9,675 nucleotides of DNA from the NCBI GenBank assembly GCA_016201195.1, contig JACQDI010000480.1:1-9675 (forward strand). The letters run 5' to 3'. This document shows, piece after piece, positions 1-5,935 of this stretch; within the stretch, counting starts at the first letter, position 1; each line of letters starts with the position of its first letter. Source of the DNA: Acidobacteriota bacterium (GTDB lineage Bacteria; Acidobacteriota; Terriglobia; Bryobacterales; JACQDG01). Made by a program: the position numbers and the translations under genes. Below the pieces are notes generated by a model that worked only from the letters and a program-made list of their open reading frames with translations, did not search any database and was not told the origin of the DNA.

Positions 1-371
1 CCTTCGTCGCGCACCGAATAGAGGCGGTCGCCCTTGACGTTCTGGGGCATGGTCTCGCCCAGGAGTGCTCCGATGCCGCAATAGATGATACAGGCTTCTT
101 CCTCGGAGTACCGGTCGAGGGGCAGCCCCTTGACCACCACGAAGCCGCGGCCAACCCGTAGCTCGTCGCGGATCCTGGTCGCGTCGGCGGCGGTGATGGT
201 GGAAATGTTCTTGCCTTGCTCGCCAATGCGGCGCACGGCAGCGTCGATCTCGTCCAGAGTCCGGGGCTTCAGGTGGTACTCCCAATCGGCGGGCCCGGAA
301 AAATCGTCACGCCGCCAAGCGCCGGGGCCGGTGAGGGGTGCATCATGGACCGGGGTGGGCGGAATCTGCAT
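1..371 (-). CDS. TauD/TfdA-family Fe(II)/2-oxoglutarate dioxygenase, N-terminal part (cut by window edge)
   Basis: The minus strand is open from an ATG at 371 to the window's left edge, giving about 123 residues. The translation contains GRGFVVVKGLPLDRYSEEE (residues 74-92) and then GIGALLGETMPQNVKGDRLY (99-118). This matches the N-terminal half of the TauD/TfdA clavaminate-synthase-like fold, in which a 'GrGfvvlrGlP' strand precedes the helix and the 'pQn..Gd.l..V.D.G' stretch. Family members oxidise small substrates such as taurine or amino-acid-like acids, using Fe(II), O2 and 2-oxoglutarate. The iron-binding HxD...H residues would lie beyond the edge, so activity and substrate cannot be judged. 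No clear Shine-Dalgarno precedes the ATG. An 11-bp inverted repeat (GGGT-TAT-ACCC, 372-382) touches it. The gene is divergent from the small gene at 433. Family assignment is from motif recognition and is fairly secure; the substrate is unknown. Confidence 0.82.
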   Translation of the reverse strand, partial: MQIPPTPVHDAPLTGPGAWRRDDFSGPADWEYHLKPRTLDEIDAAVRRIGEQGKNISTITAADATRIRDELRVGRGFVVVKGLPLDRYSEEEACIIYCGIGALLGETMPQNVKGDRLYSVRDE

Positions 372-413
372 GGGTTATACCCGCAGCACGAGACTGCCTT
401 GTGACACGAGGAC

Positions 414-423
414 CAGTATACTG
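414..423. promoter_or_regulatory. Perfect 10-bp palindrome CAGTATACTG between divergent genes
   Basis: CAGTATACTG is its own reverse complement. It sits in the 61-bp gap between the dioxygenase start (371, minus) and the small gene start (433, plus). It contains a TATACT hexamer (5 of 6 matches to the sigma-70 -10 box) on both strands, so it could be a shared -10 region or an operator. At 17-bp spacing the -35 matches are poor: CTGCCT on plus and TTCCGT on minus. Promoter function is therefore only a possibility. Confidence 0.3.
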
Positions 424-432
424 CGGCGCATA

Positions 433-702
433 ATGCGACGGAAAGAGTTGCTGGCGTTGTTGGAATTGTTGGTGGCGAGAGGCGCGTGGTCGGGCGTCGG
501 CTGCCAGGTCACCACGCGGGCCAAGACGCCGGCGCGGAAGTTCCTGGAGCGTTACAGCGTGGTTCCGAAGGTCGCCGAGCGGTTCCGCACTGGCAAAGGA
601 GCGCAATATAGCGACTGCCCCCGGGAGATGTTCGAGGCGATTGAACGGGCCAAGGCGCCGGCTCCGGGGCCGTACACGGCGCTTTACGAGATGAAGGCAT
701 AA
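433..702 (+). CDS. Small protein of unknown function (89 aa)
   Basis: An ATG at 433 opens a frame of 89 codons ending in TAA at 700-702. I do not recognise a family. The protein is basic and mostly helical in appearance. It has an N-terminal leucine-rich helix (RKELLALLELLVARG), two cysteines (one in the N-terminal third, one in SDCPREMFEAIERAK) and a Pro/Ala-rich C-terminal segment. Codon third positions are mostly G or C, as expected for a real gene in this genome. The overlapping minus-strand frames are Arg/Pro-rich and look like shadows. The frame stays open upstream to position 85, but that part is antisense to the dioxygenase gene, so the internal ATG next to the divergent intergenic gap is the sensible start. 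No strong Shine-Dalgarno is visible. It is followed after about 100 bp by another small plus-strand gene. Confidence 0.6.
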   Translation: MRRKELLALLELLVARGAWSGVGCQVTTRAKTPARKFLERYSVVPKVAERFRTGKGAQYSDCPREMFEAIERAKAPAPGPYTALYEMKA

Positions 703-749
703 TAGGAGTAGCGCAGGGCCTCCACGCCGCTTGCGGAGGACTTGCCGAT

Positions 750-755
750 TTGACA
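750..755 (+). promoter_or_regulatory. Candidate -35 element (TTGACA) upstream of the 806 gene
   Basis: A perfect TTGACA lies 50 bp before the ATG at 806. It could drive the small gene independently of the 433 gene. No convincing -10 hexamer sits 16-18 bp downstream; the best nearby is CATCCT at 20 bp, or TAGACT at only 11 bp. This is a half-supported promoter only. Confidence 0.25.
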
Positions 756-805
756 ACAGCAGAAAATAGACTCAGCATCCTTTTCGAGTCGGGAGGGAAG
801 TTGAG

Positions 806-1015
806 ATGATTCGAGCAGATGGCGCAGAAGTCAGTTGGGACGCCCAGAAGAAGCAGTGGCTGGTCCGCATCCGCCGTGGCGAGGAGGTGATCCGGCGGCC
901 GATGCCGAAAACCTCCAGCGACGCCGCGGATGACGTGCTACGTTCCAAGGCGGTCGAGACCGCCTCCGATGACGGTTACGCGGTGGACCCGTCCGTGGTG
1001 ACCATCCGCCGGTAG
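806..1015 (+). CDS. Small hypothetical protein (69 aa)
   Basis: The ATG at 806 is preceded by a strong purine-rich ribosome-binding stretch (GGGAGG at 791-796, running on into GGAAG). This supports translation and fixes the start. The product is 69 residues and soluble, with no signal peptide or membrane segment. The N-terminal part (VSWDAQKKQWLVRIRRGEEV) reads as two short beta strands with a Trp-rich surface. It is followed by an acidic helix (SSDAADDVLRSKAVETASDDG) and a final strand (VDPSVVTIRR). The pattern suggests a compact alpha/beta single domain, perhaps regulatory or nucleic-acid binding, but I recognise no family and infer no function. It converges on the minus-strand cupin gene, with a hairpin between them. 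Confidence 0.75.
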   Translation: MIRADGAEVSWDAQKKQWLVRIRRGEEVIRRPMPKTSSDAADDVLRSKAVETASDDGYAVDPSVVTIRR

Positions 1016-1097
1016 GGCAGAGGCTTACCCTGCACCACGCCGCGGTGCGTGATGGTCGAACCTATACCGGGTCTGCGTTCATGACCAGTCCATCGCG

Positions 1098-1114
1098 CGG
1101 GACTGCTGGTCCCG
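1098..1114. terminator. Stem-loop between convergent genes (possible bidirectional 3' end)
   Basis: CGGGAC (1098-1103), a 5-nt loop and GTCCCG (1109-1114) form a perfect 6-bp stem. It sits just past the stop codon of the minus-strand cupin gene, in the gap between converging genes. No U-tract follows on either strand, so it is not a canonical intrinsic terminator. A weaker stem (GCACC/GGTGC) lies about 60 bp to the left. It may protect 3' ends or act with Rho. Confidence 0.3.
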
Positions 1115-1122
1115 AGCCAGGC

Positions 1123-1776
1123 TCAGCCCTTCAATTCCACCACCAGGACTTCAAACGGCTTGTCGCTCAGGTTCTCTTCCTTGTGTTTGGCCGGCCCGCC
1201 CCAACTGACCTCGCCCGCCTTGTGATCCGCCTGCTCCACCTTTCCATCCGCGCTCGTGACTCTGAAATTCTGATCCGTGAGGTAGGTGACTACGCGGTTG
1301 AGCCCGTGTTCGTGCATCGGGACGGCCTCCTTGGGGCCGATCTTGACGCGAAGCACGCGCACCGGGCCGTTCTCAAATTCCACTTTGTAGTGTTTCGGAT
1401 CGATCTTCACCGGATCGAGGGCGCTTATCCCCGCCCTGGCGGAGCTCCCCGGTTTCTTGAGCTCCACTTCCACGATGGTCACCGGCTGGTCACTGGTGAT
1501 CTCGGCGACGTGCATTCCGCTCGACGGGCTCCATTTCGACTCGCCCGCCTTCCAGTTCAGGACGACCTTCTGGCCGTCCTGGTAGTCGATGTTCTGACGA
1601 CCGGCTTGCAAATAAATCATGACGCGGTTGACTGTGTGCTGGTGCAGGCGGGTCTTCTGATGCGGCTCCACGGTGACCTTCAGGACCTTGACCTGTTCAT
1701 TGTCGATTACGGCGCCGCCGGTCTGAGCGGCGGCGACGGCGGCGCAGGCAAAGCAGAGTGTGATCCATCGCTTCAC
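1123..1776 (-). CDS. Secreted double-cupin (bicupin) protein
   Basis: This is a 217-residue protein whose first ~18 residues (VKRWITLCFACAAVAAAQ) form a Sec signal peptide with an AxA-type end. I chose the GTG at 1776 because AGGAG (1784-1788) lies 7 nt upstream; an in-frame ATG at 1797 would bury that site inside the gene. The mature part is an internal duplication. Residues about 25-56 (H45-x-H47) and about 135-166 (H155-x-H157) share 'V.VL.V...P......H.H..NRV..YL', and each half has one later histidine (H89, H198). These are the histidines expected of a cupin metal site. The glutamate usual in cupin motif 1 is replaced in both halves by the Asn of 'NRV'. Role: probably a periplasmic or extracellular metal-binding or small-molecule-binding cupin; the reaction is unknown. 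It lies 84 bp downstream of the TonB receptor gene on the same strand. Confidence 0.83.
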   Translation of the reverse strand: MKRWITLCFACAAVAAAQTGGAVIDNEQVKVLKVTVEPHQKTRLHQHTVNRVMIYLQAGRQNIDYQDGQKVVLNWKAGESKWSPSSGMHVAEITSDQPVTIVEVELKKPGSSARAGISALDPVKIDPKHYKVEFENGPVRVLRVKIGPKEAVPMHEHGLNRVVTYLTDQNFRVTSADGKVEQADHKAGEVSWGGPAKHKEENLSDKPFEVLVVELKG

Positions 1777-1810
1777 TAGGAATCTCCTATAGCGCATCGT
1801 GTAAGAGGTT

Positions 1811-1837
1811 ACTATACCAGACAGGCGCGGGTAGCAA
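1811..1837 (-). promoter_or_regulatory. Candidate promoter of the cupin gene
   Basis: On the minus strand, TTGCTA (1837-1832) and TATAGT (1816-1811) are separated by 15 bp, just upstream of the AGGAG site and GTG start of the cupin gene. Match quality is 4/6 and 5/6, but the spacer is short. If real, the cupin gene could be transcribed separately from the TonB receptor gene. Confidence 0.25.
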
Positions 1838-1860
1838 TGATGTTACATCTCATCCTCAGA

Positions 1861-3924
1861 TCACTTCCCGCGCAGGCGGAACGTGACCCCGACCGCCACC
1901 GTCAGCGGGTAGCCAGGGGTGCCGTGGATGCGGGCCCTCGGCAACTGCCCAGGCAGGGCCGACTCGAAGTAGTTCTGCGTCTCGTAATAGCTCCGGTCGG
2001 TGAGATTGTCGAGGGTCAGGTTGAATTCCACGCCGCGGCGGATGCGCCGGGCGACGCCGAAATCGAACACGGTGTGCCCTGACGCCACAATAGTCGGATC
2101 CTGCTCGTCCAGCCGGTAGTGGTTGATCGCCCGCATGCGCAAGGAGCCGCTCCATCCCCGCCAGGACGAAACCGTCAACGCGGCATTGGCGACGAAATGA
2201 GGCGCGTTTGGCACGTAACTCCGGGCGAACAGACCGCGGAAGTACGCATTGGCCACCTTGGTCATTCCCGCATGAAGGCTCAGATGGCGCGTAATCTCCA
2301 CCGACGTTTTCGCTTCATACCCGTATGCCCTGCTGGGGCCTTTGAACTCCGTGGTCCCGTCGTCCGGGACGTACACCTGTTCGTTGGAGCGATCAATCCA
2401 AAACAGGTCGGTGGTCACCGAGACGCGGCCGCTGTGATGAGAGGCTCCAAGCTGGTAAAAATCCGTAGTGGCCACACGCTTGATTCCCGGGTGCTGCACG
2501 ACGGCCCGGGCGTCCGAAGTGGAAATGCCCCGGCCATAGTTGGCATGCAGGGTCAGCGGCACCCGCTGGGACGGAGTGAAAGCCAGGCTGGCCTTGGGCT
2601 GCCAGAGCCCGGCAAACTCCACGCCCGATTGAGCGGGTTGGAGGCGGTCCCGCACATTAAAACGGAATTCGTCGAATCGCACACCCGCGCCTGCCAGCAC
2701 CCGGCCATGAAGCAGCGTGATGTTCTCCTGCGCGTAACCGGCTCCGTTGCTGACTCGCGCGTTGGCCCGGTTCGTGACCCCAGTGGGAACGCGCCCGATC
2801 CGCGGATACAAACCCACGTTGATCTGGTTGTCGTGGTAGTTGGCGCCAGTGGTCAACAGGCCCTGAACTCCTCCCAACCGATGGGGCCTCAGGTACTGCG
2901 CGTTGGTCCCCTCGATCAGCCGGGAATCGTGCTGCTGGATGCCGTCGCCGTTTTCGGGATCATCCCGAAAGAACGTGAAGTTGGAATAGAGGTCGAACAG
3001 GGACCGGCTGAGGAAACCGTCCGCTTTGAACACCGAGCCGCCGGCGCCGTCCCGGCGGTAATAGATCGCGGCCGTGCCGGAGCGTACGCGGCCGCCGCCG
3101 GTGGGGTCGATGAAGCCGAACCGGTCCAACCGTCCTGCGGCGACCTCGTCGAGCGGAATCTGACCGGAAGAGTAGAAGTCGTTGCGGCCGCCCATGAACC
3201 GGAATCCAAGGCTCTGCTGAGAAGACGGGTGTCGCGTGTAGTTGCCGGTTACGTTATCTCGCCGGTACCGGAGGGGGTTTTGGAAGGGGCCGTCGGTCGA
3301 AGAGCCCTCATAGGCCACCAGGGCATCGGCGTTCTTCAGGTCCGGGCTGTAACCGAGAAAACCGCGGGCGGTGTTGAACGAGCCTCCCTGCACGCGAACC
3401 GTCCATTGATCGGGCAACGACTCGCGGAGGCGGATATGCACCACGCCGAGTCCGCTGAAGTCGCCGTACTCGGCGCTGAAGGGGCCATTGATGAGCTGGA
3501 CCTCCTGGACCAGCTCCGGGCTGAGGTTCTTCAGCGATCCCAGGTATCCCTGCCCGTGACCCTGTGTGGATTGGTTTTGCTGGATGTCATCCACCAGCAC
3601 CTTCAAACCGCCGTTCACGCCGCCGTGATCGAGGTTGAACCCGAAGCGGCGGATTTCCAGGGACTTGCCGCCGCCTTCGTGCTGCCCCGCGCTGATCCCG
3701 GCGTCCAGCACGTGGAGGATCTGATCATCTCTCGAAAACAGGGTTCGATGGAAGACCTCGGCGTCCCGCCGGTCGAGGGAGGGCTCGACGGGCGTGGCGG
3801 TGACCACGATGCTCTGGTGAAGCGGCGGAATGACGGGCTTTTCCTCGTCGATCTTCTCGCCCTGCGCTGCCGCACCGATCCGGAACAGGGTCCAGCAGGC
3901 CAACAACCCCCAGGTTCGCACCAT
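1861..3924 (-). CDS. TonB-dependent outer-membrane receptor
   Basis: A receptor of about 687 residues. An N-terminal signal peptide ends near GAAAQ. A TonB-box-like HQSIVVTATP (about residues 36-45) follows. The plug domain runs to about residue 170, with the typical 'KVLVDDIQQNQ', 'SPELVQEVQLINGPFSAEYG' and 'GVVHIRLRE' blocks. The rest is a beta-barrel of alternating aromatic/polar strands with 'DNLTDRSYYE' and a C-terminal strand ending VAVGVTFRLRGK. Family members import siderophores, cobalamin or carbohydrates across the outer membrane using TonB/ExbBD energy; the ligand here is unknown. At under 700 residues it has normal receptor length and lacks the N-terminal carboxypeptidase-regulatory domain of the ~1100-residue acidobacterial Oar-like proteins. 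The start is uncertain: ATG 3924 or GTG 3939, which would give 692 residues and a more basic N-terminus but has GGAAAG directly abutting it. The secreted cupin gene lies downstream. Confidence 0.9.
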   Translation of the reverse strand: MVRTWGLLACWTLFRIGAAAQGEKIDEEKPVIPPLHQSIVVTATPVEPSLDRRDAEVFHRTLFSRDDQILHVLDAGISAGQHEGGGKSLEIRRFGFNLDHGGVNGGLKVLVDDIQQNQSTQGHGQGYLGSLKNLSPELVQEVQLINGPFSAEYGDFSGLGVVHIRLRESLPDQWTVRVQGGSFNTARGFLGYSPDLKNADALVAYEGSSTDGPFQNPLRYRRDNVTGNYTRHPSSQQSLGFRFMGGRNDFYSSGQIPLDEVAAGRLDRFGFIDPTGGGRVRSGTAAIYYRRDGAGGSVFKADGFLSRSLFDLYSNFTFFRDDPENGDGIQQHDSRLIEGTNAQYLRPHRLGGVQGLLTTGANYHDNQINVGLYPRIGRVPTGVTNRANARVSNGAGYAQENITLLHGRVLAGAGVRFDEFRFNVRDRLQPAQSGVEFAGLWQPKASLAFTPSQRVPLTLHANYGRGISTSDARAVVQHPGIKRVATTDFYQLGASHHSGRVSVTTDLFWIDRSNEQVYVPDDGTTEFKGPSRAYGYEAKTSVEITRHLSLHAGMTKVANAYFRGLFARSYVPNAPHFVANAALTVSSWRGWSGSLRMRAINHYRLDEQDPTIVASGHTVFDFGVARRIRRGVEFNLTLDNLTDRSYYETQNYFESALPGQLPRARIHGTPGYPLTVAVGVTFRLRGK

Positions 3925-3962
3925 GGACTTTCGTAGCACCTTTCCAAAAATCGTAAGACTGC

Positions 3963-3991
3963 ATCCTAGCTCACTTACAATACGAAGTCCA
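3963..3991 (-). promoter_or_regulatory. Candidate sigma-70-like promoter of the TonB receptor gene
   Basis: On the minus strand, TGGACT (3991-3986) is followed after exactly 17 bp by TAGGAT (3968-3963), each matching 4 of 6 consensus positions. It lies about 40 bp upstream of the receptor start and downstream of the GC-rich hairpin element. This would make the receptor, and perhaps the cupin gene, a transcription unit separate from the 4109-4864 gene. Confidence 0.35.
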
Positions 3992-4010
3992 TGGCAAAAG
4001 TGGATGTCCG

Positions 4011-4077
4011 GTAGGGCGGCCCCCCTGGGCCGGGGCGCCCTCCGGGCCCGGCCCCGCGGCCGGCTTAGGCAGGTCGG
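4011..4077. repeat. GC-rich triple-hairpin intergenic element
   Basis: Three consecutive potential hairpins fill this gap. The first is CGGCCC/GGGCCG (4017-4022 with 4027-4032, loop CCCT). The second is GCCC/GGGC (4037-4040 with 4044-4047) inside GGGGC/GCCCC (4032-4036 with 4051-4055), so its outer arm competes with hairpin one for G4032. The third is CCGGC/GTCGG (4060-4064 with 4073-4077, one G-U pair). A perfect palindrome, CCGGGCCCGG, spans 4042-4051. The region is almost pure G/C, unlike the flanking DNA, and codes for nothing plausible. The form resembles dispersed palindromic intergenic elements (REP-like) or an mRNA 3'-end structure for the 4109-4864 gene. I see one copy here, so repeat status is inferred. 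Confidence 0.5.
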
Positions 4078-4108
4078 TACAGCGGTCCGAGCATTTCTCA
4101 GTCGCCGT

Positions 4109-4864
4109 TCAGGGCGATGGGGCGAGCAGCGGCAGCAAATTGGTGAACGGACCCGAGGGGTTGAAGCGCAGCCCCAGCATCACCAGCCCACCCGGCGCAC
4201 AGGTGTTCTGCGGGCGGAACGTCAGGTACCCCCGCCGGTTGGCCATCTCCGGAATTCGATCGGTGGAGACGAATGCGACCTGGCCGTTGGGCAGCATGTT
4301 CCCAATGAGTTTGGCCTCGGAGGCAACCTGCGCGCCGGTTTCGTCGAAGATAGGGGCGACACCCATGGTGCAGGCCGACGAAGCCAGGTTGACGATAGCA
4401 AAGCTGGTCACCATGCCGTTGGTGTTGTCGAACGGAAAAGTCATAAAGGCGGCCGTGCGCATTCCCATGGAGACCGCCTCAAAGTCGGGTCTTCCGGGAA
4501 TCGATTGCTTGAAGATGGCAAAGCCCCGGACCGGCTCATGACCCGAGAACTGCTGGACCTCCACCCAGCCGGTCTGGACATTCGCGCCGGCCCCGGCGGT
4601 TTCCAGAAACAGCGACCGGGTCGGTTCCAGATCGAGATCGATGGAGCTGCGGATGCCGAAATTGGTGACTGGGAAGGCAATCTTATCCCCGTCGGGGCCG
4701 CGGAAGACGATCGACAAGCGGGTGGGGATGCCGTTGAAGCCGTTGAAAATGGCGATGGTCGTTTTCCAACCGCCGCCATCGGCCACATGAGGGATGATCA
4801 GAGACGGCTGCTGGCCATAAGCCAGAGCGGCCGCAAGCAAGAAAAGCGCCGACAGTCTCACCAT
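4109..4864 (-). CDS. Secreted protein of unknown function (PHVADGGGW type)
   Basis: A 251-residue protein with a clear Sec signal peptide (MVRLSALFLLAAALAYGQ). AGGAG (4872-4876) lies 7 nt before the ATG, the same arrangement as in the cupin gene. The mature part begins with IIPHVADGGGWKTTIAIFN, a motif I associate with exported proteins of Acidobacteriota, where it opens a beta-sandwich-like repeat. The rest is rich in beta-strand patterns, with a possible second copy of the fold starting near FMTFPFDNTNGMVTSFAIVN (about residue 140). Two cysteines late in the protein (in SSACTMG and NTCAPGG) could form a disulfide. No catalytic motif is visible. The probable location is extracellular or outer surface. 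It ends just before the GC-rich hairpin element and is co-oriented with the TonB receptor gene. Function is not assignable. Confidence 0.8.
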   Translation of the reverse strand: MVRLSALFLLAAALAYGQQPSLIIPHVADGGGWKTTIAIFNGFNGIPTRLSIVFRGPDGDKIAFPVTNFGIRSSIDLDLEPTRSLFLETAGAGANVQTGWVEVQQFSGHEPVRGFAIFKQSIPGRPDFEAVSMGMRTAAFMTFPFDNTNGMVTSFAIVNLASSACTMGVAPIFDETGAQVASEAKLIGNMLPNGQVAFVSTDRIPEMANRRGYLTFRPQNTCAPGGLVMLGLRFNPSGPFTNLLPLLAPSP

Positions 4865-5167
4865 GGTGTATCTCCTAGTCAGAAAGTACTATGTCCGAGG
4901 TAGGAGCCTCCGACCGTACGCCATGGTACGTAGGCAAATCCCGTGCCAAAGAGGGATGGGGGGCTATGATGTTGGATTCCGGACAGTTGCGACTCGACCA
5001 CTGGGGAAAGGGAACCGGCAGGAGGAATTTCTTACACGGCTGGCTCCCCGACGGCGTCACGCGGGAGTGGGAGCTTCACACCACGATCGAGCAGGGTGTG
5101 GCCCTGGAGAAACATGTTGCGAAGCCAGCGTTGTGGCGGCAGGTTTCAGCCACGACAGATCATCTCT
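4865..5167. other. About 300 bp without a convincing gene
   Basis: This gap lies between the PPK2 pair and the secreted-protein gene. Apart from the ribosome-binding site of the 4109-4864 gene (4872-4876), I see no RNA gene or strong terminator. A plus-strand frame from ATG 4891 stays open through the gap. Its first ~90 residues (with WLPDGVTREWELHTTIEQG) look less random than a shadow, but it continues about 110 bp antisense into the 3' end of the PPK2 gene and has no good ribosome-binding site. It may be a decayed gene remnant or chance. Confidence 0.4.
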
Positions 5168-5935
5168 TCATCGCTGTTTCTTGCCTTTCTTCTTCCTCAC
5201 TTTCACCCCCAGCGGATCGTCGGGATCGTATTCCAGCTCGCCGGAGAGGATCTCAACCAGCTTGGAGAGAACCTTGACGCGCGCCCAATACTTGTCGTTG
5301 CCCTCGACCAGGGACCACGGCGCTGTGCGCGTGCTGGTCTTGAGCAGCATCTCCTCGACGGCTTTTTCATAAAGGCCCCACTTGTCGCGGTTGCGCCAGT
5401 CCTCGTCGGTGAGCTTCCAGGCTTTGTAGCCGATTGCCTGGCGCTCTTCAAAGCGCCTCAGCTGCTCCTCTCGCGAAATGTGGATCCAGAACTTGGCCAC
5501 GATGGTGCCGAAGTCGCGCAACTGCCGTTCGAAGGAGTTGATTTCCTTGAAAGCGCGCTTCCACTCGTCCTCGGGCGCCAAGTCCTCGACTCGTTCAACC
5601 AGCACACGCCCATACCACGAGCGGTCGAAGATGGCGATCTGCCCGCGCTCGGGCAGGCGCCGCCAGAAGCGGTACAGGTAATGGCGCGTTTTGTCCTCGC
5701 CCTGGGGCGCGCTCATGGGGTAGACGACGTAGCCGCGCGGGTCCAGCTTTTCGGTGATGCGCTTGATGGCGCCGCCCTTTCCGGCCGCGTCCCACCCTTC
5801 GAAGACGATGACCACCGGGCGCTTCTGGTGGTAGACCTGGTAGCCGAGTTCGCGCAACTGGATCTGGCGGCGGGTGACCTCCTGGACGTAGGCGTCGCGG
5901 TCGAGAGAGCGGGTCAGATCGAGGGTCTCCAGCAT
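5168..5935 (-). CDS. Polyphosphate kinase 2 family protein (second of a tandem pair, Pap C-domain-like)
   Basis: A 255-residue PPK2 enzyme. Walker A is GWDAAGKG at 47-54, Walker B is AIFDRSWYGR at 101-110, and lid/substrate motifs include DEDWRNRDKW (177-186) and APWSLVEGNDKYWAR (205-219). PPK2 enzymes transfer phosphate between polyphosphate and nucleoside mono- or diphosphates. The sequence looks most like the C-terminal catalytic domain of polyphosphate:AMP phosphotransferase (Pap, class II). That subclass call is by eye. The C-terminus has a lysine-rich tail (KVRKKKGKKQR) that could contact polyphosphate. ATG 5935 overlaps the upstream gene's TGA by one base (TGATG), with GGGAG 7 nt upstream. 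A GTG at 5938 is the alternative. Translational coupling to the upstream PPK2 gene is likely. Confidence 0.92.
   Translation of the reverse strand: MLETLDLTRSLDRDAYVQEVTRRQIQLRELGYQVYHQKRPVVIVFEGWDAAGKGGAIKRITEKLDPRGYVVYPMSAPQGEDKTRHYLYRFWRRLPERGQIAIFDRSWYGRVLVERVEDLAPEDEWKRAFKEINSFERQLRDFGTIVAKFWIHISREEQLRRFEERQAIGYKAWKLTDEDWRNRDKWGLYEKAVEEMLLKTSTRTAPWSLVEGNDKYWARVKVLSKLVEILSGELEYDPDDPLGVKVRKKKGKKQR

Noticed and set aside
343..756. 137-codon minus-strand frame opposite the 433-702 gene
   Set aside because: Arg/Pro/Leu-rich, overlaps the dioxygenase start, and has no ribosome-binding site; the plus-strand frame has better codon composition.
1045..1779. 244-codon plus-strand open frame
   Set aside because: Antisense shadow of the cupin gene, whose minus-strand product has a signal peptide and duplicated HxH motifs.
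2119..3936. 605-codon plus-strand open frame
   Set aside because: Antisense shadow of the TonB receptor gene; the minus-strand translation has clear plug and barrel motifs while this one has none.
3830..4903. 357-codon plus-strand open frame
   Set aside because: Crosses a GC-rich hairpin element and is antisense to the secreted-protein gene; Arg/Gly/Gln-rich shadow.
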